Counted from the stretch's first letter, positions 1 to 13,030 are shown. The stretch: DNA of 64,000 bases from Anthonomus grandis grandis (GCF_022605725.1 NC_065564.1:7852698-7916697); one strand, 5' to 3'. Notes: a model not told the origin generated them from the sequence alone. Program-made: numbers and translations.

Positions 1-435
1 GCTTTTTCCAGAATTATCCAGTTTTTTGTGTAACTGCTGCTAAAAAAAGACGAGCATATTGTCCGTGAAACTTTAAGACGGCACCGGTGTTTAATAGGAT
101 CTCCCCATAATCCCTCTAAACTTCGACAATATCCCAACTGGCCTTAAGTTAAACTTAAGACGTGGAAAACGAGGAAAATGCCCCTGGGAGATTCTCCATT
201 TTCCTCACCCAGGGAGTTTTATTATAAGTTGCCGAACGATGTTATATAGTGCGGAAGTTACTTGCGCTTTTTCCATTTTTTTTTTAAGTCTGGATAGCCG
301 GGAATCTTCTGGATAAAAATTACATTTATATAGTCTCTCTTGTTTAATAAGATGCTTTTTGTTTCATTTAATTATCTTCAATAGTTTTTGAGATATTTGA
401 ATTTTCGTCATGCCATGTTAATTTAATTGTTTTAG
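1..435. other. Low-copy DNA left of the first satellite array
   Basis: I see no tandem repeat, RNA gene or credible coding frame here. The base composition is more balanced than in the arrays to the right. The segment has CCAG/CTGG words and a T-rich tract near 280. It ends where the first 200-bp satellite monomer begins, at the word GACTGCCTGG near 439. It may be a small piece of single-copy DNA between repeats. Confidence 0.5.
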
Positions 436-1545
436 CTAGACTGCCTGGATAAAACTGTCCATATCTTAAAAATTAACAATTTTTTTTGGAATATTCTTAT
501 TGTGTCTTATATGGGACATTTGAGCGCACACCGCTGTCTTTATTTAAAAACTCTATCTCAGCTAGTTTAATTGAAAAATTGGATCAAACTTCCTAGACAC
601 TTGACACGTTAATGTCAGTTTTTGTTAATTATTTTAACTAGACCGCCTGGAAAAAATTGTTCATATCTCAAAAATTAACAAAATTTTTTTGGAAATTCTT
701 GTTGTGTCTTATATAGGAGACTTGAGCGCACACCACTGTCCTTGTTTGAAACTTCTATCTCAGCTAGTTTCACTAAAAAATTAGAATAAACTTTCAACAC
801 ACCCTACATGATAATTTAATTTTTTTGATTATCTTAACTAGACCGCCTGGAAAAAATGGTCCATATTTCAAAAAATAAACAAATTTTTTTTAGAAATTCT
901 TGTTGTGTCTTATATGGGACACTTGAGCGCACACCACTGTCCTTGTTTGAAACCTCTATCTCAGCTTGTTTCAGTGAAAAATTGTATTAAACTTCCTAGA
1001 CACTTGACACGTTAATTTCAATTTTTGTTAATTATTTTAACTAGACCGCCTGGAAAGAACTGTCCATATCTTAAAAATTAACAAAATTTTTTAAAGAATT
1101 CTCAGTGTGTCTTATATGGGACACTTGAGCGCACACTCCTGTCCTTGTTTGAAACCTCTATCTTATCTAGTTTCACTAAAATATTAGAATAAACTTTCAA
1201 TACACCCTACATGATAATTTAATTTTTTTGATTATCTTAACTAGACCGCCTGGAAAAAATGGTCCATATTTCAAAAATTAACAAAATTTTTTCGAAAATT
1301 CTTGTTGTGTCTTATATAGGAAATTTGAGCGCACACCACTGTCCTTGTTTGAAACCTCTATCTCAGCTAGTTTCACTAAATAAATTAGAATAAACTTTCT
1401 GGACACTTGATACGTTAAATTATTTTTTTTTAATTTATTTTAATTAGACCCCCTGGAAAAAACTGTCCATATTTAAAAAATTAATTAAATTTTTTTTGAA
1501 AATTCCTATTATGTGTTGTGAGAGTCCATTTGAGCCCATGCCACT
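436..1545. repeat. ~200-bp satellite, array 1 (about 5.5 units)
   Basis: The marker word GACCGCCTGG (first copy GACTGCCTGG) recurs near 439, 641, 841, 1044, 1244 and 1447, giving a period of 200-203 bp. Each unit also carries TGTCCATATCTCAAAAATTA, a T-rich run, GTGTCTTATATGGGACA, TTGAGCGCACACCACTGTCC and CTATCTCAGCTAGTTTCACT in the same order. Units differ by scattered substitutions and small indels, as expected for a homogenised but ageing satellite. There is no open frame along the array. Confidence 0.93.
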
Positions 1546-2425
1546 AAATTATCACGGAATTAATATCGGAATCAGAAAAAACCTTTAGAAATTGACCGGA
1601 AAAACGTTTTCTCCTTAATTTTATTACTGAACGTGTGTTTTTAAACTTGGCGTCTTTTTTGATGAAGAAACACCAAAAACCTTTGAGGCTTTCGGGTCGT
1701 TTAAGGGTGGGAAATTCGAATTTCTTTCGCATACAATTCCTCGAAGTCTAAAATCATGAAAAATGTATTAAATTTCTTGCATAAAAGATCGATTCTTTGG
1801 AAGGTTAATGACTGGAAAGTGGTAAAAAAATAAGTTGAGAATCCCCTGAAAACATACAATATAACGTGGAAATTCCTGAAAAACTAAAAAAAAAATTAGT
1901 TACAAAATCTGGAAACAAGAAAAATGATTCTCAGTACCTGGAAGTAATAAAAATGAATCCAAATACCAGTAAAAATAAATTATTATTCCCAATCACTAAA
2001 ATGCATAAAAAATAACATGGATGCCTGGAATAAAAATCAAAAATACTTAAAATCCTCTGAAATTATTTAAAATTATGCCTGGAAAATATGAAAAATTACT
2101 CCAAAAACTTTGGAAAATATAAAAAAACGACGTTTTTCTGTTTATATATAAAACCGGAAAATTAGATGCAAAAGTCTAGAATTGTGAAAATTGACTTTGC
2201 GAAAAACAAGAACGTTGACCAAGTGCTTAGAATACGTGAAAAATTACTTAAAAAAAAATTAGAAACTCTGAAACGTTGCTTTAAATCCTTGGAAAATATG
2301 AAAACTGCCTCGAATAAAATAATAATTACTGCATATTCGTAGGTGTTCCAGGCAGGATTAAATGACCTGAAAGCCCCTTAGTTTTTGACAGTTTTTCTTG
2401 AGAAAAACAAAAAAAATTACTACTA
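1546..2425. repeat. Array spacer 1, rich in CTGGAAAA words
   Basis: This non-satellite spacer begins with a block around TTATCACGGAATTAATAT. It continues with a stretch similar to TTTAAGGGTGGGAAATTC and then many loosely spaced CTGGAAAATATGAAAAATTA-like words 30-60 bp apart. It ends at a block around CCCCTTAGTTTTTGACAG just before array 2. The same landmarks occur in the same order at 3141-4262, and most of them at 8691-9180, so the spacers are paralogous parts of one larger unit. Confidence 0.7.
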
Positions 2426-3140
2426 ATTTTAACTAGACCCCCTGGACAAAACTGTCCATATCTCAAAAATTAACAAATTTTTTTTGAAAATTCTTGTTGT
2501 GTCTCGTATGAGACACTTGAGCGCACACCACTGTCCTTGTTTGAAAACTATATCTCAGCTAGTTTCATTGAAAAATTGGATCAAACTTCATAGACACTTG
2601 ACACGGTAATTTCATTTTTTGTAAGTTATTTTAATTAAACCGCTTGGAAAAAACTGTCAATATCTTAAAAATTAACAAAATTTTTTTGAAAATTCTTGTT
2701 GTGTCTTGTATGAGACATTTGAGCGCACACCACTATTCTTGTTTCAAAACTCTACCTCAGCTAGTTTCATTGAAAAATTGGATTAAACTTCCTAGACACT
2801 TGAGATGTTAATTTCATTTTTTGTTGGTGATTTTAACTAAACCGCCTGGAAAAAACTGTCCATATCTCAAAAATTAACAAAATTTTTTTGAAAATTCTTG
2901 TTGTGTCTTGTATAGGACATTTGAGCGCACACCACTGTTTTTATTTTAAATCTCTATCTCAGCTAGTTTCATTAGAAAAATTAATTAAACTTCCTATACA
3001 CTTGACAGATAATTTAATTTTTTTTTTAATTATTTTAACTAGATCCCCTATACAAAACTGTCTCTATCTCAAAAAATAGTCAAATTTTTTTTTTAAATTC
3101 TTGAAGTGTCTTGTAGGGTACATTGTGGGGGTACACATAC
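2426..3140. repeat. ~200-bp satellite, array 2 (about 3.5 units)
   Basis: Units have the same order of words as array 1: GACCNCCTGGA, CATATCTCAAAAATTAACAA, GTGTCTTGTATGRGACA, TTGAGCGCACACCACT, then TCAGCTAGTTTCATT. Orientation matches array 1. The array is bounded by spacer 1 and spacer 2. The last unit decays near 3060-3140, where the TTGAGCGCAC word is lost. Confidence 0.92.
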
Positions 3141-4262
3141 CACTGTGTTATCACGGAATTATTATTGGAATCAGAAATAATCAATAGAAATTCACCGGAA
3201 AACGGTTTCAATTTCTTTTTATTACAGAAGGTGTGTTTTTAAATTTGGCGCCTTTTTCTTACATTAAGAAACGCCAAAAACTATGAGGATTGGGGGGCGG
3301 GAAATTCAAATTTGTCAATTTTGAATTCTTCGAAATCTGGAATAATGCAAAATATATTCAATTTCATGGATACAAGATAATTTCTTGGGAAAGTTAATGA
3401 CTGGAAAGTGGTAGAAAATCAGTTCCAAATCGTTGGAAAATATACGAAATAACGTAAAAATTTCTGGAAAACTTAAAAAAAAAATAGTTAAAAAGTCTGG
3501 AAACAAGAAAAATTATTTTCAGTTACTAAAAGACATGATATACAAAAATACTTCAAATCCCTGGAAATCATAAAAAAAAATATTCTTGGCAATTATGACA
3601 AATTACTCCAATAGTGTAAAAAACTCTGGAAAATATTAAACAAAGGACCCTTATTTGATTATATAGAAAACCGGAGAATTAAATGAAAAATTACTGCGAA
3701 AATCTAGAAAAATTAACATTTACTTCGAGAAAAACAAGAACGTGAGATGTAGAATGAAAATTCACCTCTAAGTGCTTAGAAAACGTGAAAAATTACTCTG
3801 AGAAAAAATTGGAAAGTCTGAAAAGTTGCTTTAAATCCCTGGAAAATATGAAAATTGCCTCGCATTAAATAGAAATGACTGCAAGGGTTTGGAAAACATG
3901 GAAAAATAATTTGAAGCCTTGAAAAGTTGCTACAAATCCCTGAAAAATATGAAAAATGCCTGGAATAAACTAAAAATTAGAGTTTTCCAAGGCTATGAAA
4001 CATATTCGTATGTTTTCCAGGCATTTGAAATGAATTTCCTTTATATATATCTCAGTTATTTGTTTAATCGCTATTTTCTTATATATCTGTAATTATTTTT
4101 GAGCTACTTTTTCCTGTTTTCCTGACTTTTTAAGTTATATTAATATTTCAAAACGTCTTGGAAAGGGGCAGCTGTAAACATATTGAAATTTGCCGCGGTT
4201 AAATGACCTGAAAACCTCTTAGTTTTTGACAGTTTTTTTTTTGACAGAGAGAAACACAAAAA
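3141..4262. repeat. Array spacer 2, paralogue of spacer 1
   Basis: The spacer opens with TTATCACGGAATTATTAT, passes a TTTGGCGCC / GGGGCGGGAAATTCAAA block, then a long run of CTGGAAAAT-type words. It closes with GGTTAAATGACCTGAAAACC and CTTAGTTTTTGACAG. All of these match spacer 1 in order and orientation. The spacer-plus-array arrangement therefore repeats as a higher-order unit. I see no coding potential. Confidence 0.72.
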
Positions 4263-5030
4263 AAATAATTAGACTCCCTGGACAAAACTGTCCATATCTC
4301 AAAAATTAATCGAAAATTTTTTGAAAATTCTTGTTCTGTCTTATATAAGACATTTGAGCGCACACCACTGTCTTTATTTAAAAACTCTAGATCAGCTAGT
4401 CTCAGTGGACCAATATGAAAAACTTTCATGACACCCGACACGTTAATTTAATTTTTTTTAATTATTGTAACTAGTACCCCCCTAGACAAAACTGTCCATA
4501 TCTCAAAAATTAACAATTTTTTTTTGAACATTCTTGTGGTGTCTTATATGGGACATTTGAGCGCACACCACAGTCTTTATTTAAAACCTCTATCTCATCT
4601 AGTTTCATTAAAAAATTGGATTAAATTTCCTAGACACTTGACACGTTAATTTCAGTTTTTGTTAATTATTTTAACTAGACCGCCTGGAAAAACTGGTCCC
4701 TATCTCAAAAATTAACAAATTTTTTTTGTAAATTCTTGTTGTGTCTTATATAGGACACTTAAGCGCACACCCCTGTTCTTGATTAAACCCTCTATCTCAG
4801 CTAGTTTTACTAAAAAATTTAAATAAACTTTCATAATACCCGACAAGTTAATTAATTTTATTTTAAATTATTTTGACTAGAACCCTTGGACAAAACGGTC
4901 CATATCTCAAAAATTAACAAAATTTTCTTAAAAATTTTTATTGTGTCTCGTATGGGACATTTGAGCGCACACCACTATCCTTGTTTAAAACCTCTAGATC
5001 AACTAGTTTTGTTAAAAAAATGGAATAACC
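4263..5030. repeat. ~200-bp satellite, array 3 (about 3.8 units)
   Basis: Units have the same words and orientation as arrays 1 and 2. The unit beginning near 4470 has GTACCCCCCTAGAC in place of GACCGCCTGGA, and the last unit (from about 4877) fades near 5030. A reading frame of about 107 codons at 4886-5209 only runs through the satellite and the AT-rich spacer. It is not a gene. Confidence 0.9.
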
Positions 5031-6055
5031 TAAATAAATTGAAAAATTACGTCAAATTAAAAATCACTGAAAAATGCAAAAATTATTTATTAAATTGGAC
5101 TTTTTTTCCACTTTTTAAAGTCCATATTTCTTATTATTCAACGTTTTTCTTAAATCATAAAAATTCTCCTAAAAATCGAAGCATTTCATTTATTATTGTA
5201 TTAAAATAAAAAAAGAACGAGCGAAACGAGACAAGGAACCTAAGAAACATGATACAAAATATCAAGAAGAATAATAAAAAGAAAGAAACAACAAATCAGA
5301 GAAACAGAGAGCAAAGATGAAGTGCAAGCAATAAGAGATATTTCCTTTAATTCCAGGAATCTAGAATGGTGTTATTTGTTGTAGTTTATGATGATTTTTG
5401 AGGTATCTTACAGTTTTCGCTCTTTGCTAGAGTTTAAAAAATTGAATATTTCAGAAATCTGAAATAGTTTTTCAAATTTTAATTTTTTTTGCATTCCATA
5501 CATTTTAAATAATTCATATTTATTTCGTTAGAAAATTCTGGATTCTGCAGTCATAGATATTTGAAATCATTTTTCGTTTTATTCCAGACACTTAATTTCG
5601 TGATTTAGGAAGTTTTATTCTTTTATTTTTCCAGTCAATAATTTTATTCCAGAAAATCATTAATAAACGATATGAAAAAAGTGCTGGATGAAGACGAAAT
5701 AGGATTTAAACAACTTGGGAGGTGCATAACAAACCACTCTAAAATCCAGGAAAACAGGCAACACTATTTAATTTCTCTGAAAGTAAAAACTACTGAAAAA
5801 CCTTAATAAATTAAAATAAAATTTAAAAAATATTTTCTCTATATTCTCTATCTTTTCTATCTTCTCTAATTCTATCTTCGTTATCAACGGCTTAATTCCG
5901 TGGGTCTTATTTGATTATTTATCTAATTTTTTTCGCCTTACAGGCATTTGGGCTTTTTTTTTTAGTTTTATTCCAGGCTTTGTCAATCATTATTTATTCA
6001 ATATTTATTCATGTTATTCCAAGCATTTTGACGTCAGGATACAGGAAAAACTTTT
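5031..6055. other. AT-rich spacer unlike the other array spacers
   Basis: This lacks the TTATCACGGAAT and CTTAGTTTTTGACAG landmarks of spacers 1 and 2. It contains an A/G-rich stretch near 5210-5340, loosely repeated ATTCCAG/TTTATTCCAG words from 5340 to 6010 and a pyrimidine tract of TCTCTATCTTTTC type near 5830-5880. No coding frame or RNA gene was found. Confidence 0.5.
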
Positions 6056-8690
6056 AAAGACACCCCACACGTTTACTTCATTATTTTTAAATTATCTTAA
6101 CTAGACTCCCCGGACAAAACTGTCCATATATCAAAAATTAACAAAAATTTAAAAAAAACTCTTAGTGTGTCTTATATGGGACATTTGAGCGCACGCCACT
6201 ATCCTTGTTTGAAACCTCTATCTCAGCTTGTTTCAGTGAAAAATTGGATTAAACTTCATAGACACTTGACACGTTTATTTCAGTTTTTGTTAATTATTTT
6301 AACTAGACCGCCTGGAAAAAACTGTCCATATCTTAAAAACTAACAAAATTTTTTTGAAAATTCTTATTGTGTCTTATTTGGGACACTTGAGCGCACACCA
6401 CTGTCCTTGTTTGAAACCTCTATCTCAGCTAGTTTCACTAAAAAATTAGAATAAACTTTCAATACACCCTACAATATAATTTAATTTTTTTGATTATCTT
6501 AACTAGACCGCCTGGAAAAAATGGTCCATATTTCAAAAATTAACAAAATTTTTTTGGAAATTCTTGTTGTGTCTTATATAGGAGACTTGAGCGCACACCA
6601 CTGTTCTTGTTTGAAACCTCTATCTCAGCTTGTTTCAGTGAAAAATTGTACTAAACTTCCTAGACACTTGACACGTTAATTTCATTTTTTGTTGGTGATT
6701 TTAACTAGACCGCCTGGACAAAACTGTCCATATCTCAAAAATTAACAAAATTTTTTTGAAAATTCTTGTTGTATCTTATATAGGACACTTGAGCGCACAC
6801 TCCTGTCCTTGATTGAACCCTCTATCTCAGCTAGTTTTAATAAAAAAATGGATTAAACTTCATAGACATTTGACACGTTAATTTCAGTTTTTGTTAATTA
6901 TTTTAACTAGACCGCCTGGAAAAAACTGTTCATACCTCAAAAATTAACAATTTTTTTTTGAAAATTCTCATTGTGTCTTGTATGGGACATTTGAGCGCAC
7001 ACCACTGTCTTTATTTAAAACCTCTATCTCAGCTAGTTTAATTGAAAAATTGGAATAAACTTTCAATACACCCTACATGATAATTTAATCTTTTTGATTA
7101 TCTTAACTAGACCGCCTGGAAAAAATGGTCCATATTTCAAAAATTAACAAAATTTTTTTGAAAATTCTCATTGTGTCTTATATGGGACATTTGAGCGCAC
7201 ACCACTGTCCTTGTTTGAAAACTCTATCTTAGCTAGTTTCACTAAAAAATTTGAATAAACTTTCAATACATCCTACATGATAATTTAATTTTTTTGATTA
7301 TCTTAACTAGACCGCCTGGAAAAAATGGTCCATATTTCAAAAATTAACAAAATTGTTTTGGAAATTCTTGTTGTGTCTTGTATGGGACATTTGAGCGCAC
7401 ACCACTGTCTTTATTTTAAATCTCTATCTCAGCTAGTTTCATTGAAAATTGCATTAAATTTCCTGGACACTTGACACGTTAATTTCATTTTTTGTTGGTG
7501 ATTTTGACTAGACCGCCTGGAAAAAACTGTCCATATCTCAAAAATTAACAATTTTTTTTTGAAAATTCTCATTGTGTCTTATATGGGACATTTGAGCGCA
7601 CACCACTGTCCTTGTTTAAAAACTCTATCTTAGCTAGTTTCATTAAAAAATTAGAATAAACTTTCAATACATCCTACATGATAATTTAATTTTTTTGATT
7701 ATCTTAACTAGAGCGCCTGGAAAAAATGATCAATATTTTAAAAATTAACTAAATTTTTTTGGAAATTCTTGTTGTGTCTTATATAGGACACTTGAGCGCA
7801 CACCACTGTCCTTGTTTGAAACCTCTATCTCAGCTGTTTCAGTGAAAAATTGCATTATACTCCCTAAACACGTGACACGTTAATTTCAGTTTTTGTTAAT
7901 TATTTTAACTAGACCGCCTGGAAAAAACTGTTCATACCTCAAAAATTAACAATTTTTTTTTGAAAATTCCCATTGTGTCTTATATGGGACATTTGAGCGC
8001 ACACCACTGTCTTTATTTAAAACCTCTATCTCAGCTAGTTTAATTGAAAAATTGGAATAAACTTCCTAGACACTTAACATGTTAGTTTCATTTTTTGTTA
8101 ATTATTTTAACTAGAACGCCTGGACAAAACTGTCCATATCTTAAAAATTAACAAAATTTTTTTGGAAATTCTTGTTGTGCATTATATAGGACACTTAAGC
8201 GTACACCACTGTCCTTGTTTGAAACCTCTATCTCAGCTAGTTTCACTAAAAAATTAGAACAAACTTTCAACACACCCTACATGATAATTTAATTTTTTTG
8301 ATTATCTTAACTAGACCGCCTGGAAAAAACTGTCCATATCTTAAAAATTAACAAAATTTTTTTGAGAATTCTTAGTGTGTCTTATATGGGACACTTGAGC
8401 GCATACTCCTGTCCTTGATTGAACCCTCTATCTCAGCTAGTTTTATTAAAAAATTGAAATAAACTTCCTAGACACTTAACACGTTAACATCATTTTTTGT
8501 TAATTATTTTAACAAAGCCCCGTGGACAAATCTGTCCATATTTCAGAAACTAATCAATATTTTATTGAAAATTCTTGATTTGTCTTCTAGGGGACATTTG
8601 AGCGCACACCACTGTCCTTGTCTGAAACCTCTATCTCAGCTAGCTTAACTAAAAAATTGGAATAAACTTTCAGGACATTTTTTTAAAATT
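6056..8690. repeat. ~200-bp satellite, array 4 (about 13 units)
   Basis: This is the longest array of the family, in the same orientation as arrays 1-3. Two unit flavours are mixed. One has CCTACATGATAATTTAAT followed by ATGGTCCATATTTCAAAAAT. The other has GACACTTGACACGTTAATTT followed by CTGTCCATATCTCAAAAA. They alternate irregularly, which suggests an old dimer scrambled by unequal exchange. The array decays near 8520-8690 into the third copy of the spacer. Confidence 0.92.
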
Positions 8691-9180
8691 TGTCGCTTTT
8701 TTTTCATGAAGACACACCGAAAACTATGAAGCTTTCGGGTCGTTTAAGGGCGGGAAATTCAAATTTGTTTCACCTAAAAAATGACTACGAAAACAAGTTC
8801 CAAGCACCTCTAAGTGCGTGGAAAACGTCATAAATTACTGGAAAACATAAACAGTACCTCGAATAAAATAAAAATGACTTCAACAGTTTACTGTTACTGT
8901 GGAAAAAAAATTGAAAACCCTGAAAAATTTTCCATAGATATGAAACAATGTTGTAAGTTTTCCAGACATTTCCCTGATATTTCCCAGTTATTTTTTTAAC
9001 CTCTATTTTCTCATGGTCCATGATTATTTTTGAGCTAATTGTTCCCGTTTCAAGTTCCCTCAATGTTTCGCGACATCTTACAATGGCACAACTGTCAACA
9101 AATTCAAATTTCCCGCGGTTAAATGACCACTGAAAACCCCTTAGTTTTTGACCGGTTTTTATGAGAAAAAAAAACAGATT
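8691..9180. repeat. Array spacer, third (shortened) copy
   Basis: It carries the TTTCGGGTCGTTTAAGGGCG / GGGAAATTCAAATTTG block, CTGGAAAAC-type words and the closing AAATGACCACTGAAAACCCC / TTAGTTTTTGAC block seen in spacers 1 and 2. Here, unlike the other two copies, no satellite array follows, so this copy marks the right end of the 200-bp domain. Confidence 0.68.
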
Positions 9181-9840
9181 TTCCGATAAATTTCCTTCGG
9201 TTTTCCAGTAATAATTTCATAAAGTGTGTCAGTTTTACGACCGTTTTACCGTTAGCTTTTACGAGCGAGGTCGACGTGGAAAAGAACCACTAATTCACTT
9301 CTTCTTTTAAGGAAATATTCCCCTCTCCTTCTACCTTAAAGGAAATCACTAGTATATTATATTCCAAAAAAAAACATACTTTTCCTTTTTCCTCCTGTAT
9401 CAATTATATTTGGTCCACTTACGTCCGGTTTTCGATAAAAGGGAAATTCAGTTAGATGTTTTTTTGTCCTTTTTCTGACTCGCTTGACCTTAAGTATATC
9501 CGAAACAAGGTAAAAAATAAATTTATTTTTCTCTTTATAATAAAAAAAATTAAATACTAAATACAAATATATTAAAAAAATATAAAAAAAAGATACAACA
9601 TGCCTGGAAAGCATGACAAAAAAGTTCCACTGTCTTTATTTTTACTAAATTTAAGCTTCTTGGCAACGTCGCTAATTTAATGACACATCAAGCAGGCTAA
9701 GATAAAACTGACGTAATGCAACGTTGCCAACATCTATTTCCGGAATTTCTCGCCACATTTCCATTTACTGCTTGGCAACGTTGCATTTTAGGCATTTAAT
9801 GTTCAATGTACTTACTGCACTTGCGATCAAATGGGGCACA
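9181..9840. other. Low-copy DNA with GGCAACGTTGC words
   Basis: This is mostly single-copy-looking DNA. Two palindromic GCAACGTTGC words lie near 9720 and 9777, with a related GGCAACGTCGC near 9660. AACGTTGCCATATTGTGC recurs at 17.25, 18.14 and 22.03 kb, so this stretch may be a decayed piece of the GCCATCTTGG family domain. No gene was recognised. Confidence 0.45.
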
Positions 9841-10500
9841 TACCTGAAAAAGAAAAATGGATTAATAAATATAATAATGAAAAATGGCGGCTAGTTTTTC
9901 AAAATGGCGCCCATTAACCAGGCCCCGTTTAATCACTTTTTTATTTAATTCAAAGTATATAAGATAGAGGGGGGGAGGGGGATGAACAATCACATTGCAA
10001 TAGTAAATTTTGAGAGATATAACAAATTTAATTTTTGATTTCAAGATGGCGCCCCATTGACTGTCAGAACTGTCATTTTTGTACCAGAGAGGGCATGCGC
10101 AAGTCTTGTTTACATTAAACGAGAGTTAAGGTGGGCGCCATCTTGGGATAAAAGATATAAGTGTAAAACTGTAAATAGAAGTCATTTCTATAGAGTAATA
10201 AAAGAGAAAGATACTATGACAGCTGTCAACGTCATCATAATTGTCAGATGTCACTTGTCAACTGTCATTACTTTTGACTAATAGACATTTTCCTTCCTAT
10301 TTAATTAAATATTTACGATGCAAATGGTGTATGGGGAGGGGGTTGACTTTGATGCCGAAATTCATTATTATCAACTAATTAACAACCGAACCCGGTAATA
10401 CACGCCTAAACCTGTGCCACATAATATTTATATTGACAAAATAAAAATATCAACAAAATGGCAGCTAGTTTTTCAAGATGGCGTCCATTGACCACTGGAA
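9841..10500. repeat. GCCATCTTGG family, mixed orientation, left edge
   Basis: AAAATGGCGGC, AAAATGGCGCCC, AAGATGGCGCCCC and GGGCGCCATCTTGGG occur close together with TGTCAGAACTGTCATT and CTGACAGCTGTCAA-like TALE words. A short G-rich run (seven G, A, five G) lies at 9969-9981. A frame at 10057-10281 is only an accident of these words. This is the left edge of the large word-family domain. Confidence 0.6.
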
Positions 10501-10785
10501 GAACTGTTAGAGAACATGGAAGATTATTACAGACCCGCCGAGTGGCTCAGATTCCTGGAATTTGACTTAGAATTGTCTGGAAAAGCCCTGAGAGTAGTTA
10601 GAAGATTATTCCAGGCACTCCAAGTGGTTCAAGTGCCTGGAAGAATCCTCAGAGTACTTAGAAAGGTATTTCAGGCATTCTAAGTGACAGAGATTACTGG
10701 AATTAGGTTCAGGAATGCCTAGAAGAACTACCAGAGAATATTCAGGCAAAAATCCTGGTTTTTACTTCATGAAAATACTTCCAAT
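10501..10785 (+). repeat. 188-bp cassette flank (TGCCTGGAA-rich), copy 1
   Basis: This non-satellite block precedes the 188-bp array. It has repeated AGATTCCTGGAATT, GGAAGAATCCTCAGAGTA, CACTCCAAGTGG and GGAAGAACT words. The same block lies before 188-bp satellite DNA at 13.11 and 14.28 kb, and in inverted form at 16.29-16.45 kb. That makes it a fixed partner of this satellite rather than random neighbouring DNA. Confidence 0.7.
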
Positions 10786-11965
10786 AGTGCTCATTTTGAA
10801 CATGAAACATTATCCTTGGACTTCACTGCTTCTAATCATGGATATTTCAGCAACTTTTGCTTGAATCATTCTGAACTGTTAACAACATTTACGCAGAATA
10901 TACAGACAAATATTCTGCTTTTTATTTCACGAGAATATTCCAACTAGATCTTCAGATTTTGTATTTTAAAGTGAGTGTTCACTTCGAAGATCGAACATTA
11001 TTCTTGGACTTCATTGCTTGTAACCACCGATATTTCAGCAACTTTTGCTCAAATCATTTTGAACCTTAAGCAACATTTGTACACAATATTCAGACAAATA
11101 TCCTGGTTTTTATTTTATGAAAATATTCCCACTAGAACATCAGATTTCGGACTTTCAAGTGAGTGTTCACTTCGAGGATCAAACATTATTCTTGGACCTC
11201 ATTGCATCTAACCACCGATATTTCAGCAACTTTTGCTCAAATCACTTTGAACCTTAAGCAACATTTGTACACAATATTCAGACAAATATCTTGTTTTTTA
11301 TTTCACGAGATTATTCCAACTAGATCTTAAGATTTTGTATTTTAAAGTGAGTATTCACCTCGAAGATCGAACATTATTCTTGGACCTCATTGCATCTAAC
11401 CACCGATATTTCAGCAACTTTTGCTCAAATCATTTGGAACCTTAAGCAACATTTATACACAATATTCAGACAAATATTCTGTTTTTTATTTTATGAAAAT
11501 ATTCCAACTAGATCTTCAGATTTTGTATTTTAAAGTGAGTGTTCACTTCGAAGATCAAACATTATTTTTAGACTTCATTGCTTGTAACAACTGATATTTC
11601 AGCAACTTTTGCTCAAATCATTTTGAACCTTAAGCAATATTTGTACACAATATTCAGACAAATATCCTGGTTTTTATTTTATGAAAATATTCCCACTCGA
11701 TCTTTTGATTTCGGGCTTTCAAGTGAGTGTTCACTTCGAGGAACAAACATTATGCTTGGATTTCATTGCTTGTAACCACCAATATTTCAGCAACTTTTGC
11801 TCAAATCACTTTGAACCTTAAGCAACATTTGTGCACAATATTCATACAAATATTCTGTTTTTTATTTTTTTAAAATATTTCCACTGGATCTTCAGATTTC
11901 GGGCTTTCAAGTGAGTGTTCACCTCAAAAATCAAAATATTTCAGCCATTTTGCTTGATTCATACT
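10786..11965 (+). repeat. 188-bp satellite family a, array 1 (about 6 units)
   Basis: The word GGACTTCATTGCT or GGACCTCATTGCA recurs near 10818, 11006, 11194, 11382, 11570 and 11758, exactly 188 bp each time. Other fixed words are GATATTTCAGCAACTTTTGC, AAGCAACATTTGTACACAAT and TTCAAGTGAGTGTTCACTTC. The frames seen here (65-78 codons) are repeated satellite frames. The exact spacing shows recent homogenisation. Confidence 0.95.
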
Positions 11966-11989
11966 GAACACCTATCAACATTTGTATAG

Positions 11990-13030
11990 AATTATTTTTA
12001 TATGGGCGTGGCTCTTACGTATAAATGCCACTTTCAACTGCCGCCATCTTGGAATAAGAAATTACCCATTAGCATGGAGTATATCCGCCATTTTGAAACT
12101 GTCATAAAGAGATATTTTGTTGCCATCCCTTTTTGCATTCATTATCTTTTTTTTTTAATTTTGGGTGTGGCTTTTGAAGTTCAAAGGTTATTTAATGGTT
12201 GCTGTTAAGTGTTTTCCGTTTGCAATGATTATATTCGCCATTTTGAATTTTCCCTTTTACCTAAAACCTATGGTGCGGTTTCATGACTTTTTTCTTAACA
12301 AAACTTGATAGTGGCCTTTGACGTAAAAATGCAAGTTTCAACTGTCAAATGGCCGCCATCTTGGAATATAAGCGTACCCACTTGCATTGAATATATCCGC
12401 CATTTTGTATTTTAAATCTGTCGATATTTTGTTGCCATCCTTTTATGCAACTAATCGAAGAATTAGGAAACAACGTTTTTAATTGTCATAAATATATTAT
12501 TTCCCCCACTCTTGATCCAAAAATGGTAGTTTCACTTATCAAAATATCAAATGGCCGCCATATTGGAATAAAAAAGTGTAACCGTCATTTTGAATTTTGA
12601 AATTGTCAAAGTTACGTCAAAAAGTGAAAACTCTTCGCCATTTTCCTTTTTTTTTAATTCTATTAAATATCTTATTTCCCTCTCCCTTATCCTTCACCTC
12701 TTCATTTGAATGAAAGTCGGTAGTCGCTGTTGAAGCAAAATTGAAAGTTTTAACTGTCATTTTGGGACCGCCATCTTGTTTTGGATTTAATAATATGGTG
12801 ACGTAGACAATAGCGAAGTGCAATAATTCCCCATTCGATCATAATTAAATTAATCGTCCCTTTTTCATCTTTCGTATAGAAGTGGGGCGTGGCTCTTTTT
12901 TGATTTTTATAAACGAGTGACACATGATTCATTTCCATCGCCATTTTGATTTTTTTTTAAATTTCAAAACGGCGGATCATTTCTTTGAAAATAATTCAAA
13001 GAAATCATATTTCAGGAACTAAGATCATTT
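11990..13030 (+). repeat. GCCATCTTGG family, forward orientation, block 1
   Basis: Diverged units of roughly 300-450 bp each contain, in order, GGGCGTGGC (or a decayed form), a TTACGTAAAAATG-like word, AACTGTCA, CCGCCATCTTGGAATA, CCGCCATTTTGAA, GTTGCCATCC and a C-rich word ending the unit. At least three units can be followed (starting near 12003, 12310 and 12520). There is no coding frame of substance. Confidence 0.8.

Noticed and set aside
9655..9790. Possible terminal inverted repeats of a small transposon (GGCAACGTTGC words)
   Set aside because: The words are themselves palindromic, so they match in inverted orientation automatically. No target-site duplication was visible.
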